NCBI GenBank assembly: GCA_013695335.1
Contig: JACDAR010000159.1
Span: forward strand, 1-45,414
Length of the DNA stretch: 45,414 nt
Reading direction: 5' to 3'
Source of the DNA: Rubrobacter sp.
GTDB lineage: Bacteria; Actinomycetota; Rubrobacteria; Rubrobacterales; Rubrobacteraceae
The translations under genes and the position numbers were made by a program. Positions 1-8,797 of the stretch are shown one piece after another. Position 1 is the stretch's first letter. Each line of letters begins with the position of its first letter. Under the pieces are notes generated by a model. That model saw only the letters and a program-made list of their open reading frames with translations. It was not told where the DNA came from and did not search any database.

Positions 1-2
1 AC

Positions 3-1181
3 TACGATCCCTACCGGGGCGTCGTATCGTTGGTCCGCCTGTTCGACGGCGAACTCAAGAAGGGCGACCGCGTCAGGGCGATGGGCTCCGATGAGGACTT
101 CGAGCTTCTCGAGGTCGGCTGCTATTCTCCCAAGCCGACGGCGCTGCCGGTGCTCGAGACAGGGGAGGTCGGGTACGTGATCGCCGGTCTCAAGGACATC
201 GAGGCGATGCGTGTTGGCGATACCGTGACGAGGGTCGAAGAACCGGCAGAGGAGCCGCTTCCCGGTTATACACAGGTCTTGCCGACCGTCTTCTCCGGGA
301 TCTATCCGACGGAGGGCGACGACTTCGAACGTCTGCGCGACGCGCTTTCCAAACTCCAGTTAAATGACGCATCGCTGTTCTTCGAACCGGAGAATTCGCG
401 TATGGGCTTCGGATTCCGGTGCGGGTTCCTGGGTTTGCTGCACATGGAGATCATTCAGGAGCGGCTGGAGCGGGAGTTCGATCTCGACCTGATCGCCTCC
501 TCGCCAAGCGTGCGATACGAGGTCGAGGTGGACGGGGAGACCCGAGAGATCACCAACCCCAGCGAGCTGCCGGAGGCGTTCGACGAGATCCGGGAGCCGA
601 TGGTGCGCGCCACGATCATCGCCCCCAACGACTATATCGGCGCCGTGATGGGTCTCTGCCACGAGAAGCGCGGCGTCTCGATCGGGATGGAGTATCTCTC
701 GACCCGGCGGGTCCAGCTCACCTACGATATGCCGCTTGCCGAGGTCATCACGGACTTCTTCGACGCCCTCAAGAGCCGTACCCGCGGCTACGCGTCATAC
801 GATTACGAGCGGAAAGACTACGAGCCTGCGGATCTGGTGAAGGTCGAGGTTCTCGTTTCGGGAGAGCCAGTGGACGCGCTCTCGATCATCGTCCACAGGG
901 ACAAGGCATATGCGCGTGGACGGGCGCTTGTGGAGAAACTGAAAGAGTTGATCCCACGCCAGAACTTCGAGGTTCCCGTGCAGGCTGCCGTCGGGAAGCG
1001 TGTGATCGCCCGCGAGACGGTTCGCGCCTACCGCAAGGACGTGACAGCCAAATGTTACGGCGGCGATATCTCCAGGAAGCGCAAGCTCCTGGAACAGCAG
1101 AAGGCAGGGAAGCGCCGCATGAAGCAGGTAGGGCGGGTGGAGATCCCGCAGGAAGCTTTCCTCGCGGCACTACGTATTTAG
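3..1181 (+). CDS. lepA: Elongation factor 4 (LepA), C-terminal part, truncated by window start
   Basis: Frame open from base 3 ([22 protein letters not shown]...) to the stop at 1181; LepA C-terminal signature [50 protein letters not shown]. Confidence 0.97.
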   Translation, partial: YDPYRGVVSLVRLFDGELKKGDRVRAMGSDEDFELLEVGCYSPKPTALPVLETGEVGYVIAGLKDIEAMRVGDTVTRVEEPAEEPLPGYTQVLPTVFSGIYPTEGDDFERLRDALSKLQLNDASLFFEPENSRMGFGFRCGFLGLLHMEIIQERLEREFDLDLIASSPSVRYEVEVDGETREITNPSELPEAFDEIREPMVRATIIAPNDYIGAVMGLCHEKRGVSIGMEYLSTRRVQLTYDMPLAEVITDFFDALKSRTRGYASYDYERKDYEPADLVKVEVLVSGEPVDALSIIVHRDKAYARGRALVEKLKELIPRQNFEVPVQAAVGKRVIARETVRAYRKDVTAKCYGGDISRKRKLLEQQKAGKRRMKQVGRVEIPQEAFLAALRI

Positions 1182-1350
1182 GTTTCAGGCGACAGGTATC
1201 TCAGGCATCAGGATCTGGCCGAACCTCCTCCGTTACCGATAATGACCGGCATGTGAATGGAACAACTCCGGCGGAACCCGCGTGCGCGCATCGGGAAGCC
1301 GCGAGCGCACCCGACCAAGGACAACCACCACACCCCAAAACACGCAGCCC

Positions 1351-1379
1351 TTGACGAAATCCGCTGTCATAGGTACGAT
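1351..1379 (+). promoter_or_regulatory. Putative sigma70-type promoter of the tetR-P450 operon
   Basis: TTGACG (1351-1356), 17-bp spacer, TACGAT (1374-1379), upstream of the tetR start at 1429. Confidence 0.65.
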
Positions 1380-1412
1380 GAGCTATCGCTCAATAAAATG
1401 AGTAACTATTCA
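1379..1412. promoter_or_regulatory. Tandem operator-like palindromes, candidate TetR autoregulatory sites
   Basis: TGAGC-TATC-GCTCA (1379-1392) and TGAGT-AACT-ATTCA (1399-1412), centres 20 bp apart, just downstream of/overlapping the -10. Confidence 0.5.
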
Positions 1413-1428
1413 AGAGGAGGTTTGAGCG

Positions 1429-2064
1429 GTGCCGGAGCCACGGGGGGACGGGGTGCGGGATCTGGTGGTCCGTGCCCGTCGGGAGCAGATCGTCGAGGCG
1501 GCCACGAGGGTCTTCGCGGAGAAGGGGTTTCGGCGCGCCACCACGAGGGAGGTGGCGCGAACGGCTGGTATCTCTGAGGGGACCATCTACAACTACTTCG
1601 AGGACAAGGATGCCATTCTGATGGCGATCCTCGACAGGTTGAACGAGACGGAGCGGCGAGCGGAAGACTTCGAGGAAGGGATGTCCACGGACTTCCGGGG
1701 TTTCCTCGAAGAGTACCTGCGTCGGCGCATGTCTTCGATCTGGGAGAGTCGGGAGGTATTTCGGGTAGTCCTCTCGGAGATGCTGGTGAACGCCGAGTTG
1801 CGCGAACGCTACCTCCGGCAGGTGGTGGAACCGGCCATGAGGATCGCCGAGGAGAACTTCCGGTCGAGGATGGAGCAAGGAGAGGTGCGGCAGACCGACG
1901 CGCCCCTGGCGATGAGGTCCGTTGCTGGGGCCGTGCTCGGGGTCTTGGTCTTGGGCTTGCTGGGTGACGAAGAGATAGGTTCGCGGTCGGATGAGGTGCC
2001 CGACGTCCTCGCCGGTCTGCTCATCCACGGCTTCGATGTGACCGAAGGAGGTCGAAATGAATAA
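1429..2064 (+). CDS. TetR/AcrR family transcriptional regulator
   Basis: N-terminal HTH ([48 protein letters not shown]); GTG start with AGGAGG upstream. Confidence 0.92.
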   Translation: MPEPRGDGVRDLVVRARREQIVEAATRVFAEKGFRRATTREVARTAGISEGTIYNYFEDKDAILMAILDRLNETERRAEDFEEGMSTDFRGFLEEYLRRRMSSIWESREVFRVVLSEMLVNAELRERYLRQVVEPAMRIAEENFRSRMEQGEVRQTDAPLAMRSVAGAVLGVLVLGLLGDEEIGSRSDEVPDVLAGLLIHGFDVTEGGRNE

Positions 2065-3310
2065 GAGCGTGAACGAGACTGGCTCCGGCGAGATCGTCGC
2101 GCCCGACCTCGCGAGCCCGCGGTTCAAAGCGAATCCCCACCCGTTCTATGCGCGCCTGCGCGACGAAGCCCCCGTGTGGCGCACGACCCTGCGCGACCGG
2201 CGGACGGCTTGGTTGGTGACCCGCTACGAAGACGCGGCATGGGTGCTGAAGGACAAGGTCTTTGCCAAGGATCGGCTCAACGCGATGGACCGGGAGCAAC
2301 AGGCGCAGGCGCCATGGGTGCCGGGTTTTCTCAAGCCGTTGGAGCGCAACATGCTCGATCTGGACGACACGGACCACACGCGGCTGCGTGCCCTCGTCTC
2401 CAAAGCCTTCACTCCCCGCCTCATCGAACGGCTGCGGGGGCGGATCGAGGCGCTCTGCGAAGAGCTTCTCGACGCGATGGAACGAAAAAAGGAGCGCCGG
2501 GGCGAGGTCGAACTGGTCGCCGACTACGCGCTGCCTTTGCCGGCGACCGTGATCGCCGAACTACTGGGGGTGCCCGCGGAAGACCATGCGAAATTCCACA
2601 GGTGGTCTAGTAAGCTGGTCTCGGTATCCTCGCGCCGCGACATGCTGAGGTTTCTCCCCGCCGCGCTTTCGTTCGTGCGCTACCTGCGCAGGTTAGTCGA
2701 GCGGCGCCGCGCCAACCCCAGGGACGACCTTATCTCGGCGCTGATCCGGGCGGAGGAGGCGGGCGAAAAACTCAGCGAGGACGAGCTCCTGGCTATGGCG
2801 TTCCTGCTCCTTGTGGCCGGCCACGAGACCACCGTGAACCTGATCTCCGGCGGCACGCTCGCCCTCCTCGATCATCCCGCACAGATGGAGAGGCTCAGGC
2901 GCGAACCTTCGCTCGCAAAGCCGGCGGTCGAGGAGCTCCTACGTTACACAAGCCCCATAGAGATGGCGACCGAGCGTTACGCGCGCGAGGACGTGGAGAT
3001 CCAGAGCACGACGATACCGCGCGGTGAGATGGTCCTGGCGGTGCTTGGCTCCGCCAACCGCGACGGGCGGCACTTCGAGGACCCCGACGCCCTCGACTTC
3101 GCGCGAGATCCGAACCGGCACCTCGCCTTCGGGCGGGGAGGCGTGCATCATTGCCTGGGAGCGCCGCTTGCCCGGATGGAAGGGCAGATCGCCTTGAACG
3201 CCCTCCTGCGGCGCTTCCCGGAGGCACGCCTGACGGTGGAGCCCGAATCGCTGCGCTGGTGGCGGGGGTTGTTCTTGCGAGGTCTGGAGCGGCTGCCGCT
3301 CGTCATGTGA
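2057..3310 (+). CDS. Cytochrome P450
   Basis: I-helix [10 protein letters not shown], ExxR-like region, heme-Cys loop [24 protein letters not shown]; start overlaps the tetR stop by 8 nt. Confidence 0.95.
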   Translation: MNKSVNETGSGEIVAPDLASPRFKANPHPFYARLRDEAPVWRTTLRDRRTAWLVTRYEDAAWVLKDKVFAKDRLNAMDREQQAQAPWVPGFLKPLERNMLDLDDTDHTRLRALVSKAFTPRLIERLRGRIEALCEELLDAMERKKERRGEVELVADYALPLPATVIAELLGVPAEDHAKFHRWSSKLVSVSSRRDMLRFLPAALSFVRYLRRLVERRRANPRDDLISALIRAEEAGEKLSEDELLAMAFLLLVAGHETTVNLISGGTLALLDHPAQMERLRREPSLAKPAVEELLRYTSPIEMATERYAREDVEIQSTTIPRGEMVLAVLGSANRDGRHFEDPDALDFARDPNRHLAFGRGGVHHCLGAPLARMEGQIALNALLRRFPEARLTVEPESLRWWRGLFLRGLERLPLVM

Positions 3311-3404
3311 GATAGTTTTGGGGAAGGTTGGCGTTGTTGTGTCGGCGTTGAGCCGCACGCGGAAACGCAGGCGAACCGCACCAACCCGATCGATCTTATA
3401 CATG

Positions 3405-3434
3405 GCTCCAGCCAAATGCGCTCCAGCCATATGC
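3405..3434. repeat. Two tandem 15-bp direct repeats (1 mismatch)
   Basis: GCTCCAGCCAAATGC / GCTCCAGCCATATGC between the P450 gene and hrcA. Confidence 0.7.
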
Positions 3435-3565
3435 CGGGCATCTTCTGGTGAGGTCTGATGGATACGCCGAATATGCACTCCATACTCCAGAACCCATGAA
3501 CGATGGAACCCTCACTGGAAAAGGCATAGCGCTGGAAACACGGCTCATCATGGTAAAATCAGGAA

Positions 3566-4585
3566 GTGATGACGCTGTCTGACAGGCAACGCGAGATATT
3601 TCTGAGAACGCTGGAGCTTTACATTTCCACAGGCGCTCCAGTGGGCAGCCACGCCCTCGCGGATGTGGTGGATGCGAGCAGCTCGACCATCCGGGCTGAA
3701 CTTTCCAACCTGGAGAACGGCGGCTTTCTAACCCACCCGCACACTTCCGCCGGAAGGGTGCCAACTGACGTTGGCTACCGTTTCTACGTGGATGCCCTCA
3801 TAGCGGGAGAGCCTGACGAGGGAGCCCGCTTCGTGGCCCCTGAAGACGCTGGAAACGTGGACGAGCTTTTGCGGGGCGTATCAGAGGGGATGAGCGAGGT
3901 TACGCGCCTTCTGGCCGTCGTGGCAGGGCCGAGCGCGCTCGGAGATTCCCTTTCCAGGGTGGACTGCCTGCGTCTCAGGGAAGACGTTCTCCTGCTTGTC
4001 GTCTCCATGGAGAGTGGGGCGTCTTCGAGCACCACCGTGACGTTGCCCGCCCCGGTCGATGAGGATGAGACCCGCGAGCTTATCTCCTCGCTGAACGCCT
4101 GGCTCGGCGGAAGGCCGCTCGGCGCTGACCTCGAACTGGCGACCGCAGGAAGGGCGCTCTCGGACCACAGTCCGTTCGTCGTCGGCGCAGTCCTTGAGGC
4201 GGTTCAGGTGTTGAGCCGGGCCTCGGAGCGCGGCGTGTTCGTGCAGGGTGTATCCGCCTTGCTCGCCCGCCTGGACGACCTGGACCCATCTAGCCTCGCA
4301 GCGGTCATCGAGATCTTCGAGCGCCGCCGCTGGCTGCTGCGCCTGATGGGCGATGCCCTCGCGAGGTCCGTATCGCGCAGCGGGGTAGTCGTTTCCATCG
4401 GCACGGAGAGCGGTTTCTACAATCTTGCCGGAACGAGCCTCGTAGCGGCCGCGTACAGCCACCGCGAGCGCCCGTTCGGCGTGGTCAGCCTCATCGGGCC
4501 GAAGCGCATGGACTACGACGCCGCCATCACCACCGTACGTTCCGCTGCCGCAGCCCTGACCGACCGGTTGAGCACCAGCTTCTAG
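3566..4585 (+). CDS. hrcA: Heat-inducible transcription repressor HrcA
   Basis: N-term LSDRQREIFLRTLELYISTGAPVGSHALAD..SSTIRAELSNLE.GFLTHPHTSAGRVPTDVGYRFYVD; adjacent to dnaJ. Confidence 0.96.
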   Translation: MMTLSDRQREIFLRTLELYISTGAPVGSHALADVVDASSSTIRAELSNLENGGFLTHPHTSAGRVPTDVGYRFYVDALIAGEPDEGARFVAPEDAGNVDELLRGVSEGMSEVTRLLAVVAGPSALGDSLSRVDCLRLREDVLLLVVSMESGASSSTTVTLPAPVDEDETRELISSLNAWLGGRPLGADLELATAGRALSDHSPFVVGAVLEAVQVLSRASERGVFVQGVSALLARLDDLDPSSLAAVIEIFERRRWLLRLMGDALARSVSRSGVVVSIGTESGFYNLAGTSLVAAAYSHRERPFGVVSLIGPKRMDYDAAITTVRSAAAALTDRLSTSF

Positions 4586-4587
4586 GG

Positions 4588-5724
4588 ATGGCGACGAAGC
4601 ACGATTACTACGAAGTCCTCGGGCTGTCTCGTGAAGCGTCGGAGGCGGAGATCAAAAAGTCCTACCGCCGCCTCGCCCGCTCCCATCACCCCGACGCCAA
4701 CCCCAACGACCCTGGCGCCGAGGAACGCTTCAAGGAACTCACCGAAGCCTACGAAGTTCTCTCCAACGCCGACTCGCGCCGCGCCTACGATACCTACGGG
4801 CATCAGGTTCCCAGGGGCGGTGGGGCCGGAGGTTATCCCGGCGGCGGCGAACAGTTCGGCGGCTTCGAAGATATCTTCGAGGCTTTCTTCGGCGACCGTT
4901 CCTCCTTCGGCTCCTCGTTCTTCGGCTCCGGCTCCCGCGGCCCCAGTCGCGGCGGTGACGTTGAAGTAGAGGTTGACATTTCTCTACGGGAGGCGGCATT
5001 CGGGACAGAACGTGAAGTTAATGTTCAGGTCGTCAAGAATTGTTCGGTTTGCGACGGCGTGGGGGGGACTGAATCCCACACGTGTGGGACGTGTGGTGGC
5101 GCGGGGGCCGTGCGGTCTGTTCGGGAGAGCATCCTGGGACAGATGGTGACGACCCAGCCGTGTTCCGCGTGCGGCGGTCGGGGTAGGATCATCGACGTGT
5201 CCTGCGAAAATTGCCGGGGGAGCGGGCGTATCTCGGAAATCGAGACCCGGAACCTGCGTATACCGGAGGGGATCGAGGACGGCATGCGCCTCCGCGTCTC
5301 CGGCGCCGGGCACGTTGGAGAGGCTGGCGCCCCGTCAGGCGACCTGTACGTGACGATCAAGGTTAGCGAGGACGAGGATCTCATGCGCGATGGGGAAGAT
5401 CTCGTGCATCGGTTGACCGTCAACGTCGTCGAGGCGGCCCTGGGGACGGAACGCGAGATCCCGACCCTGAATGGAGCGTCTGAGGTAAGGATCGAACCAG
5501 GAACCCAGCCTGGCGCGACGCTGCGGCTGCGGGGAGAGGGGATGCCGAGGTTGAGGCGCAGGGGACGCGGGGATCTCAAGGTAGTCGTTGACGTGCTCGT
5601 GCCCACGCGGCTCTCCGAAGAGCAGCGGGAGCTTCTTGAGAAGTTCGACGCGGCGAGCGGCCACGAGACTTACAATGGCACTGGTGGCTCCTTCTTCGAC
5701 CGTCTCAGGGGCGTCTTCCGATAG
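4588..5724 (+). CDS. dnaJ: Chaperone protein DnaJ
   Basis: J domain (DYYEVLGLSREASEAEIKKSYRRLARSHHPDANP) and four CxxCxGxG-type zinc repeats. Confidence 0.98.
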   Translation: MATKHDYYEVLGLSREASEAEIKKSYRRLARSHHPDANPNDPGAEERFKELTEAYEVLSNADSRRAYDTYGHQVPRGGGAGGYPGGGEQFGGFEDIFEAFFGDRSSFGSSFFGSGSRGPSRGGDVEVEVDISLREAAFGTEREVNVQVVKNCSVCDGVGGTESHTCGTCGGAGAVRSVRESILGQMVTTQPCSACGGRGRIIDVSCENCRGSGRISEIETRNLRIPEGIEDGMRLRVSGAGHVGEAGAPSGDLYVTIKVSEDEDLMRDGEDLVHRLTVNVVEAALGTEREIPTLNGASEVRIEPGTQPGATLRLRGEGMPRLRRRGRGDLKVVVDVLVPTRLSEEQRELLEKFDAASGHETYNGTGGSFFDRLRGVFR

Positions 5725-5735
5725 GAGCCGGTATC

Positions 5736-6461
5736 TCCCGATCCCCGATCACGCGCATCTTTCTGAACTTCACCGTGGAACCAGGCGGCGCCTTCGGTCT
5801 TCCCCCGGAAGAGGCGCATCACGTCTCGAAGGTCTTGCGTGCCAGGAGCGGAGATGTATTCGAGGCTGTGGACGCTGATAAACGGTTGTTTCTGGTCGAG
5901 CTACGCGATGGGAGTGAGGCTACTGTTCTGGAGGAGCTGGCCGCGCCGGAGGGAAGCGGGGCGCGGGTGGTTCTGTATCAGGCTGTGCCGAAGGGTCGTC
6001 ACATGGACCTCGTCGTGGAGAAGGCCACGGAGATCGGGGTTGACCGCATTGTCCCACTGGTCACGGATCGGGGCGTAGTTCGGATGGATAACGCGGCAGG
6101 TAAGGTCGAGCGGTGGCGGCGGGTGGCACAAGCTGCGGCCAGGCAATCCCTCCAGTTGCGAATACCGGAGGTGGGAGGGCCTGTGGCTTTCCCAGGGGCC
6201 GTGAAGGAGGCTGGCGAAGAGGGTGTGCTGCTGCACAACGGCGAAGGACTTCCCAGGTTGGAAGACGCGCTGGGTGTGGGGGGGACGAGCCTGTTCGTCG
6301 GACCCGAAGGTGGATGGAGTGGGGCTGAGATCTCACTGGCCGGGGAGATCGGTCTGAAGTTCGGGCAACTCGGGCCATACCGACTCCGCAGCGAGACCGC
6401 GGGCGTGGTTGCGGTGGCGCGGGCGATGGCGACGCTCGAAGCTGCGGTGGAGCATACTTAG
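5736..6461 (+). CDS. rsmE: 16S rRNA m3U1498 methyltransferase RsmE (start uncertain; the only canonical start is GTG 5775)
   Basis: EEAHHVSKVLRARSGD, PKGRHMDLVVEKATEIGVDRIVPL, LFVGPEGGWSGAEI..LGPYRLRSETAGVVA motifs; conserved N-terminal strand (RIFLNFTVEPGG) lies upstream of GTG 5775. Confidence 0.85.
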   Translation, partial: SRSPITRIFLNFTVEPGGAFGLPPEEAHHVSKVLRARSGDVFEAVDADKRLFLVELRDGSEATVLEELAAPEGSGARVVLYQAVPKGRHMDLVVEKATEIGVDRIVPLVTDRGVVRMDNAAGKVERWRRVAQAAARQSLQLRIPEVGGPVAFPGAVKEAGEEGVLLHNGEGLPRLEDALGVGGTSLFVGPEGGWSGAEISLAGEIGLKFGQLGPYRLRSETAGVVAVARAMATLEAAVEHT

Positions 6462-6482
6462 TCGCAGGGAAGGAGAGCCTTT

Positions 6483-6827
6483 ATGGATGAGAAAGATTGT
6501 TTGTTCTGCAAAATAGTACGCAAGGAGATGGACTCGAATGTGGTGTACGAGGACGATGAGGTCTTCGCGTTCGAGGATATAAACGGTCGTGCGCCGGTAC
6601 ACGTCCTCGTCGTGCCAAGGCAGCACGTCGCCAACCTGGAGGAGATCGGGGCGTTGCCAGACAGGGTGACCAAGCGGCTCTTCGAGGTGGCGAGCGAGAT
6701 TGCGAGGAAGCTCGGCGTCCTGGACGGTGGATACGCGGTGAGGATCAACAACGGCAAGGACGCGGGGCAGGAAATATTTCACCTTCACCTCCACGTTATA
6801 GGGGGCAAGAGATTGGGAATGCCGTGA
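6483..6827 (+). CDS. HIT family protein
   Basis: CLFCKIV..., HVLVVPRQHV, histidine triad HLHLHVIGG. Confidence 0.95.
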   Translation: MDEKDCLFCKIVRKEMDSNVVYEDDEVFAFEDINGRAPVHVLVVPRQHVANLEEIGALPDRVTKRLFEVASEIARKLGVLDGGYAVRINNGKDAGQEIFHLHLHVIGGKRLGMP

Positions 6828-7267
6828 GTATCGCGGAGCGGTTACAGCAGGATACGAAGACTGCCATGCGCGCACGCGACAGGGACCGCCTGGGAACCCT
6901 GCGGATGCTCAACGCCGCGCTGAAGAACGGTGAGATCGAAGCCGGAAGGGCCCTCTCGGAAGATGAGGAACAGGTGATCCTGCGCCGCCAACTCAAGCAG
7001 CGCGAGGAATCCGCCGAGGCGTTTCGCAAAGCCGGACGCCAGGAACAGGCCGATTCGGAGGCGGCGGAGGCCGAGGTAGTGCGGGAATATTTGCCAGCCC
7101 GCCTATCCGCGGAACAGTTGGAGGGGATCGTGGATCATGCGATAAAGGACACTGGCGCATCCGGGATGAAGGACATGGGAGCCGTCATGGGCCGGGCCAC
7201 GGCGCTTGCGGAAAGAAGGGTGGAGGGCCGCCAGCTCGCCGCCCTGGTACGGAACAGGTTGCAGTGA
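6824..7267 (+). CDS. GatB/YqeY domain-containing protein
   Basis: RLQQDTKTAMRARDRDRLGTLRMLNAALKN..E..REYLPARLSAEQLEGIV, MGAVMGRATA. Confidence 0.93.
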   Translation: MSIAERLQQDTKTAMRARDRDRLGTLRMLNAALKNGEIEAGRALSEDEEQVILRRQLKQREESAEAFRKAGRQEQADSEAAEAEVVREYLPARLSAEQLEGIVDHAIKDTGASGMKDMGAVMGRATALAERRVEGRQLAALVRNRLQ

Positions 7268-7344
7268 AGGTGAGCATATTTGGCAGCACCTAGCAACACT
7301 CGTACTTCCGAGTTGCCTGCACTACCGCAGGAAGGAGGAAACAA

Positions 7345-7638
7345 ATGAAGTTGGATGGGAAAGGACGTCCTTATGGACAGGTCCGAACCCTAATCGAGTC
7401 ATTGGGCGGCAAGATGAAGTGGCTGCCTGGTGGAGGAGCCGGTGGAGCCTGGGAGCTAACGCTGGGTGAATACGCGCACCTTGTGGAGGTGCGTGACGAT
7501 AATGCGAATGCACTCGACCGGCTATATGTTCCGGCGGTCCAGAACCCGCAGAAGATTGGAGACTATCCCCCAGACCCGAATGCCGAGTTGGTGGACGATG
7601 CCCCGGAGCGGCTTGTACGGCTGCTGTTCAGAGGCTAG
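7345..7638 (+). CDS. Small uncharacterised protein (97 aa)
   Basis: Good SD (GGAAGGAGG) before ATG; uninterrupted ORF in the sense direction of the operon; no family recognised. Confidence 0.75.
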   Translation: MKLDGKGRPYGQVRTLIESLGGKMKWLPGGGAGGAWELTLGEYAHLVEVRDDNANALDRLYVPAVQNPQKIGDYPPDPNAELVDDAPERLVRLLFRG

Positions 7639-7667
7639 TGATATGCGTCTCACTTCATTAGGCTACA

Positions 7668-7802
7668 GGTTTCAGGTATCAGGAAAAGACCTGCTACTGA
7701 CGGTACCTGGATGAGATGGGTGCGGGATTGGCCTTACGGCCGGGTGCCCTCGCGCCAGCGCATGACTGTTTCGCGGCGGGCGAGAAGCTGATACCTGAAT
7801 CC
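7668..7802. repeat. MITE-like 135-bp element with ~15-bp terminal inverted repeats
   Basis: GGTTTCAGGTATCAG (7668-7682) and CTGATACCTGAATCC (7788-7802), 14/15 complementary. Confidence 0.5.
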
Positions 7803-7817
7803 TACGAGAAAGGAGCA

Positions 7818-8780
7818 ATGACGGACACTACGACAGGCAACGGTATGGAGGCCAGGATCGTCATCCCGCCCGGCAGGATGCTCGAGGTATTCGGTGAGCG
7901 CGACTCTGTGTTGCGGCGTGTCGAAGAACTGGTCGAGTGCGAGGTGATCGTGCGCGGAAACGAGATCTCCCTGCGGGGCGGCGAGGAGGCCGTGGACAGG
8001 GCCGAAGCGGTATTCAACGGGCTCGTCGGGCTTGCCGAGGACGGCAATCATCTGACGCCTGAGACCGCGGAACGCCTGTACGGGATGGGCGGGGGCCGTG
8101 AGGTGCTTGGGGATATGATCCTCACGCACCGCGGACGCCGCGTCGCCCCGAAGACCCGCAACCAGAAGGCATATACAGACGCAATCCGCCAGAATCAGGT
8201 TGTCTTTGGCATCGGCCCGGCTGGAACGGGAAAGACGTATCTGGCAGTGGCGCTCGCAGTAGACGCCCTCAACAAAGGCGAGGTCACCAGGATCATCCTG
8301 ACGCGGCCTGCCGTGGAGGCCGGGGAGTCTTTAGGATTCCTGCCTGGGGACATGATGGCGAAGGTGGACCCGTACTTCAGGCCGCTGTACGACGCACTTT
8401 ACGAGATGGTGGACCCTGCCAGGTTCCAGGCGCATCTGGAGCGCGGTATAATCGAGATCGCCCCACTTGCTTTCATGAGAGGCCGGACTTTGAATGATGC
8501 GTTCATCATCCTGGATGAAGCCCAGAACACTACGCCCCAGCAGATGAAGATGTTCCTGACGCGCCTGGGTTTCGGCTCCAAAATGGTGATCACCGGCGAC
8601 ATCACTCAGGTTGACCTCCCGAAAGGCCGTCAGAGCGGGTTGCAGGACGCCCGCCGCACGCTCACGGGCGTCGATGGGGTTTCGTTCGTCGGGCTGCGGC
8701 GTGACGACATAGTGAGGAGCGACCTCGTCATGCGCATCGTGGATGCCTACGAGGACGCTGGGGAGCCCTCCGAGGGCTAG
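7818..8780 (+). CDS. phoH: PhoH family protein (ATPase)
   Basis: Walker A GIGPAGTGKTYLAVALAVDAL; TRPAVEAGESLGFLPGDM; IILDEAQNTTPQQMKMFLTRLGFGSKMVITGD; SD AAAGGAG before ATG 7818 (the longer ORF start at 7716 is judged non-genuine). Confidence 0.95.
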   Translation: MTDTTTGNGMEARIVIPPGRMLEVFGERDSVLRRVEELVECEVIVRGNEISLRGGEEAVDRAEAVFNGLVGLAEDGNHLTPETAERLYGMGGGREVLGDMILTHRGRRVAPKTRNQKAYTDAIRQNQVVFGIGPAGTGKTYLAVALAVDALNKGEVTRIILTRPAVEAGESLGFLPGDMMAKVDPYFRPLYDALYEMVDPARFQAHLERGIIEIAPLAFMRGRTLNDAFIILDEAQNTTPQQMKMFLTRLGFGSKMVITGDITQVDLPKGRQSGLQDARRTLTGVDGVSFVGLRRDDIVRSDLVMRIVDAYEDAGEPSEG

Positions 8781-8797
8781 GGAGAGCGGAGCCGAAG

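Noticed and set aside
419-1354. 311-aa + strand ORF overlapping lepA, and many long - strand ORFs inside genes (e.g. 23166-24311, 24668-25510, 29441-30304)
   Set aside because: Alternative-frame ORFs expected in GC-rich DNA; they overlap strongly conserved genes and show low-complexity Arg/Pro/Ser composition with no recognisable domain.
3121-3180. Apparent extra residue in the P450 heme loop ([11 protein letters not shown] versus FGxGxHxCxG)
   Set aside because: Similar one-residue-longer loops (e.g. FGGGGPHFCLG type) are known in bacterial P450s, so this is not a defect.
3311-3565. Search for a CIRCE element before hrcA
   Set aside because: No TTAGCACTC/GAGTGCTAA-like pair found; reported only as an absence.
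7716-7817. 34-aa N-terminal extension of PhoH
   Set aside because: It lies within the inverted-repeat element; ATG 7818 has the strong SD and fits the family N-terminus.
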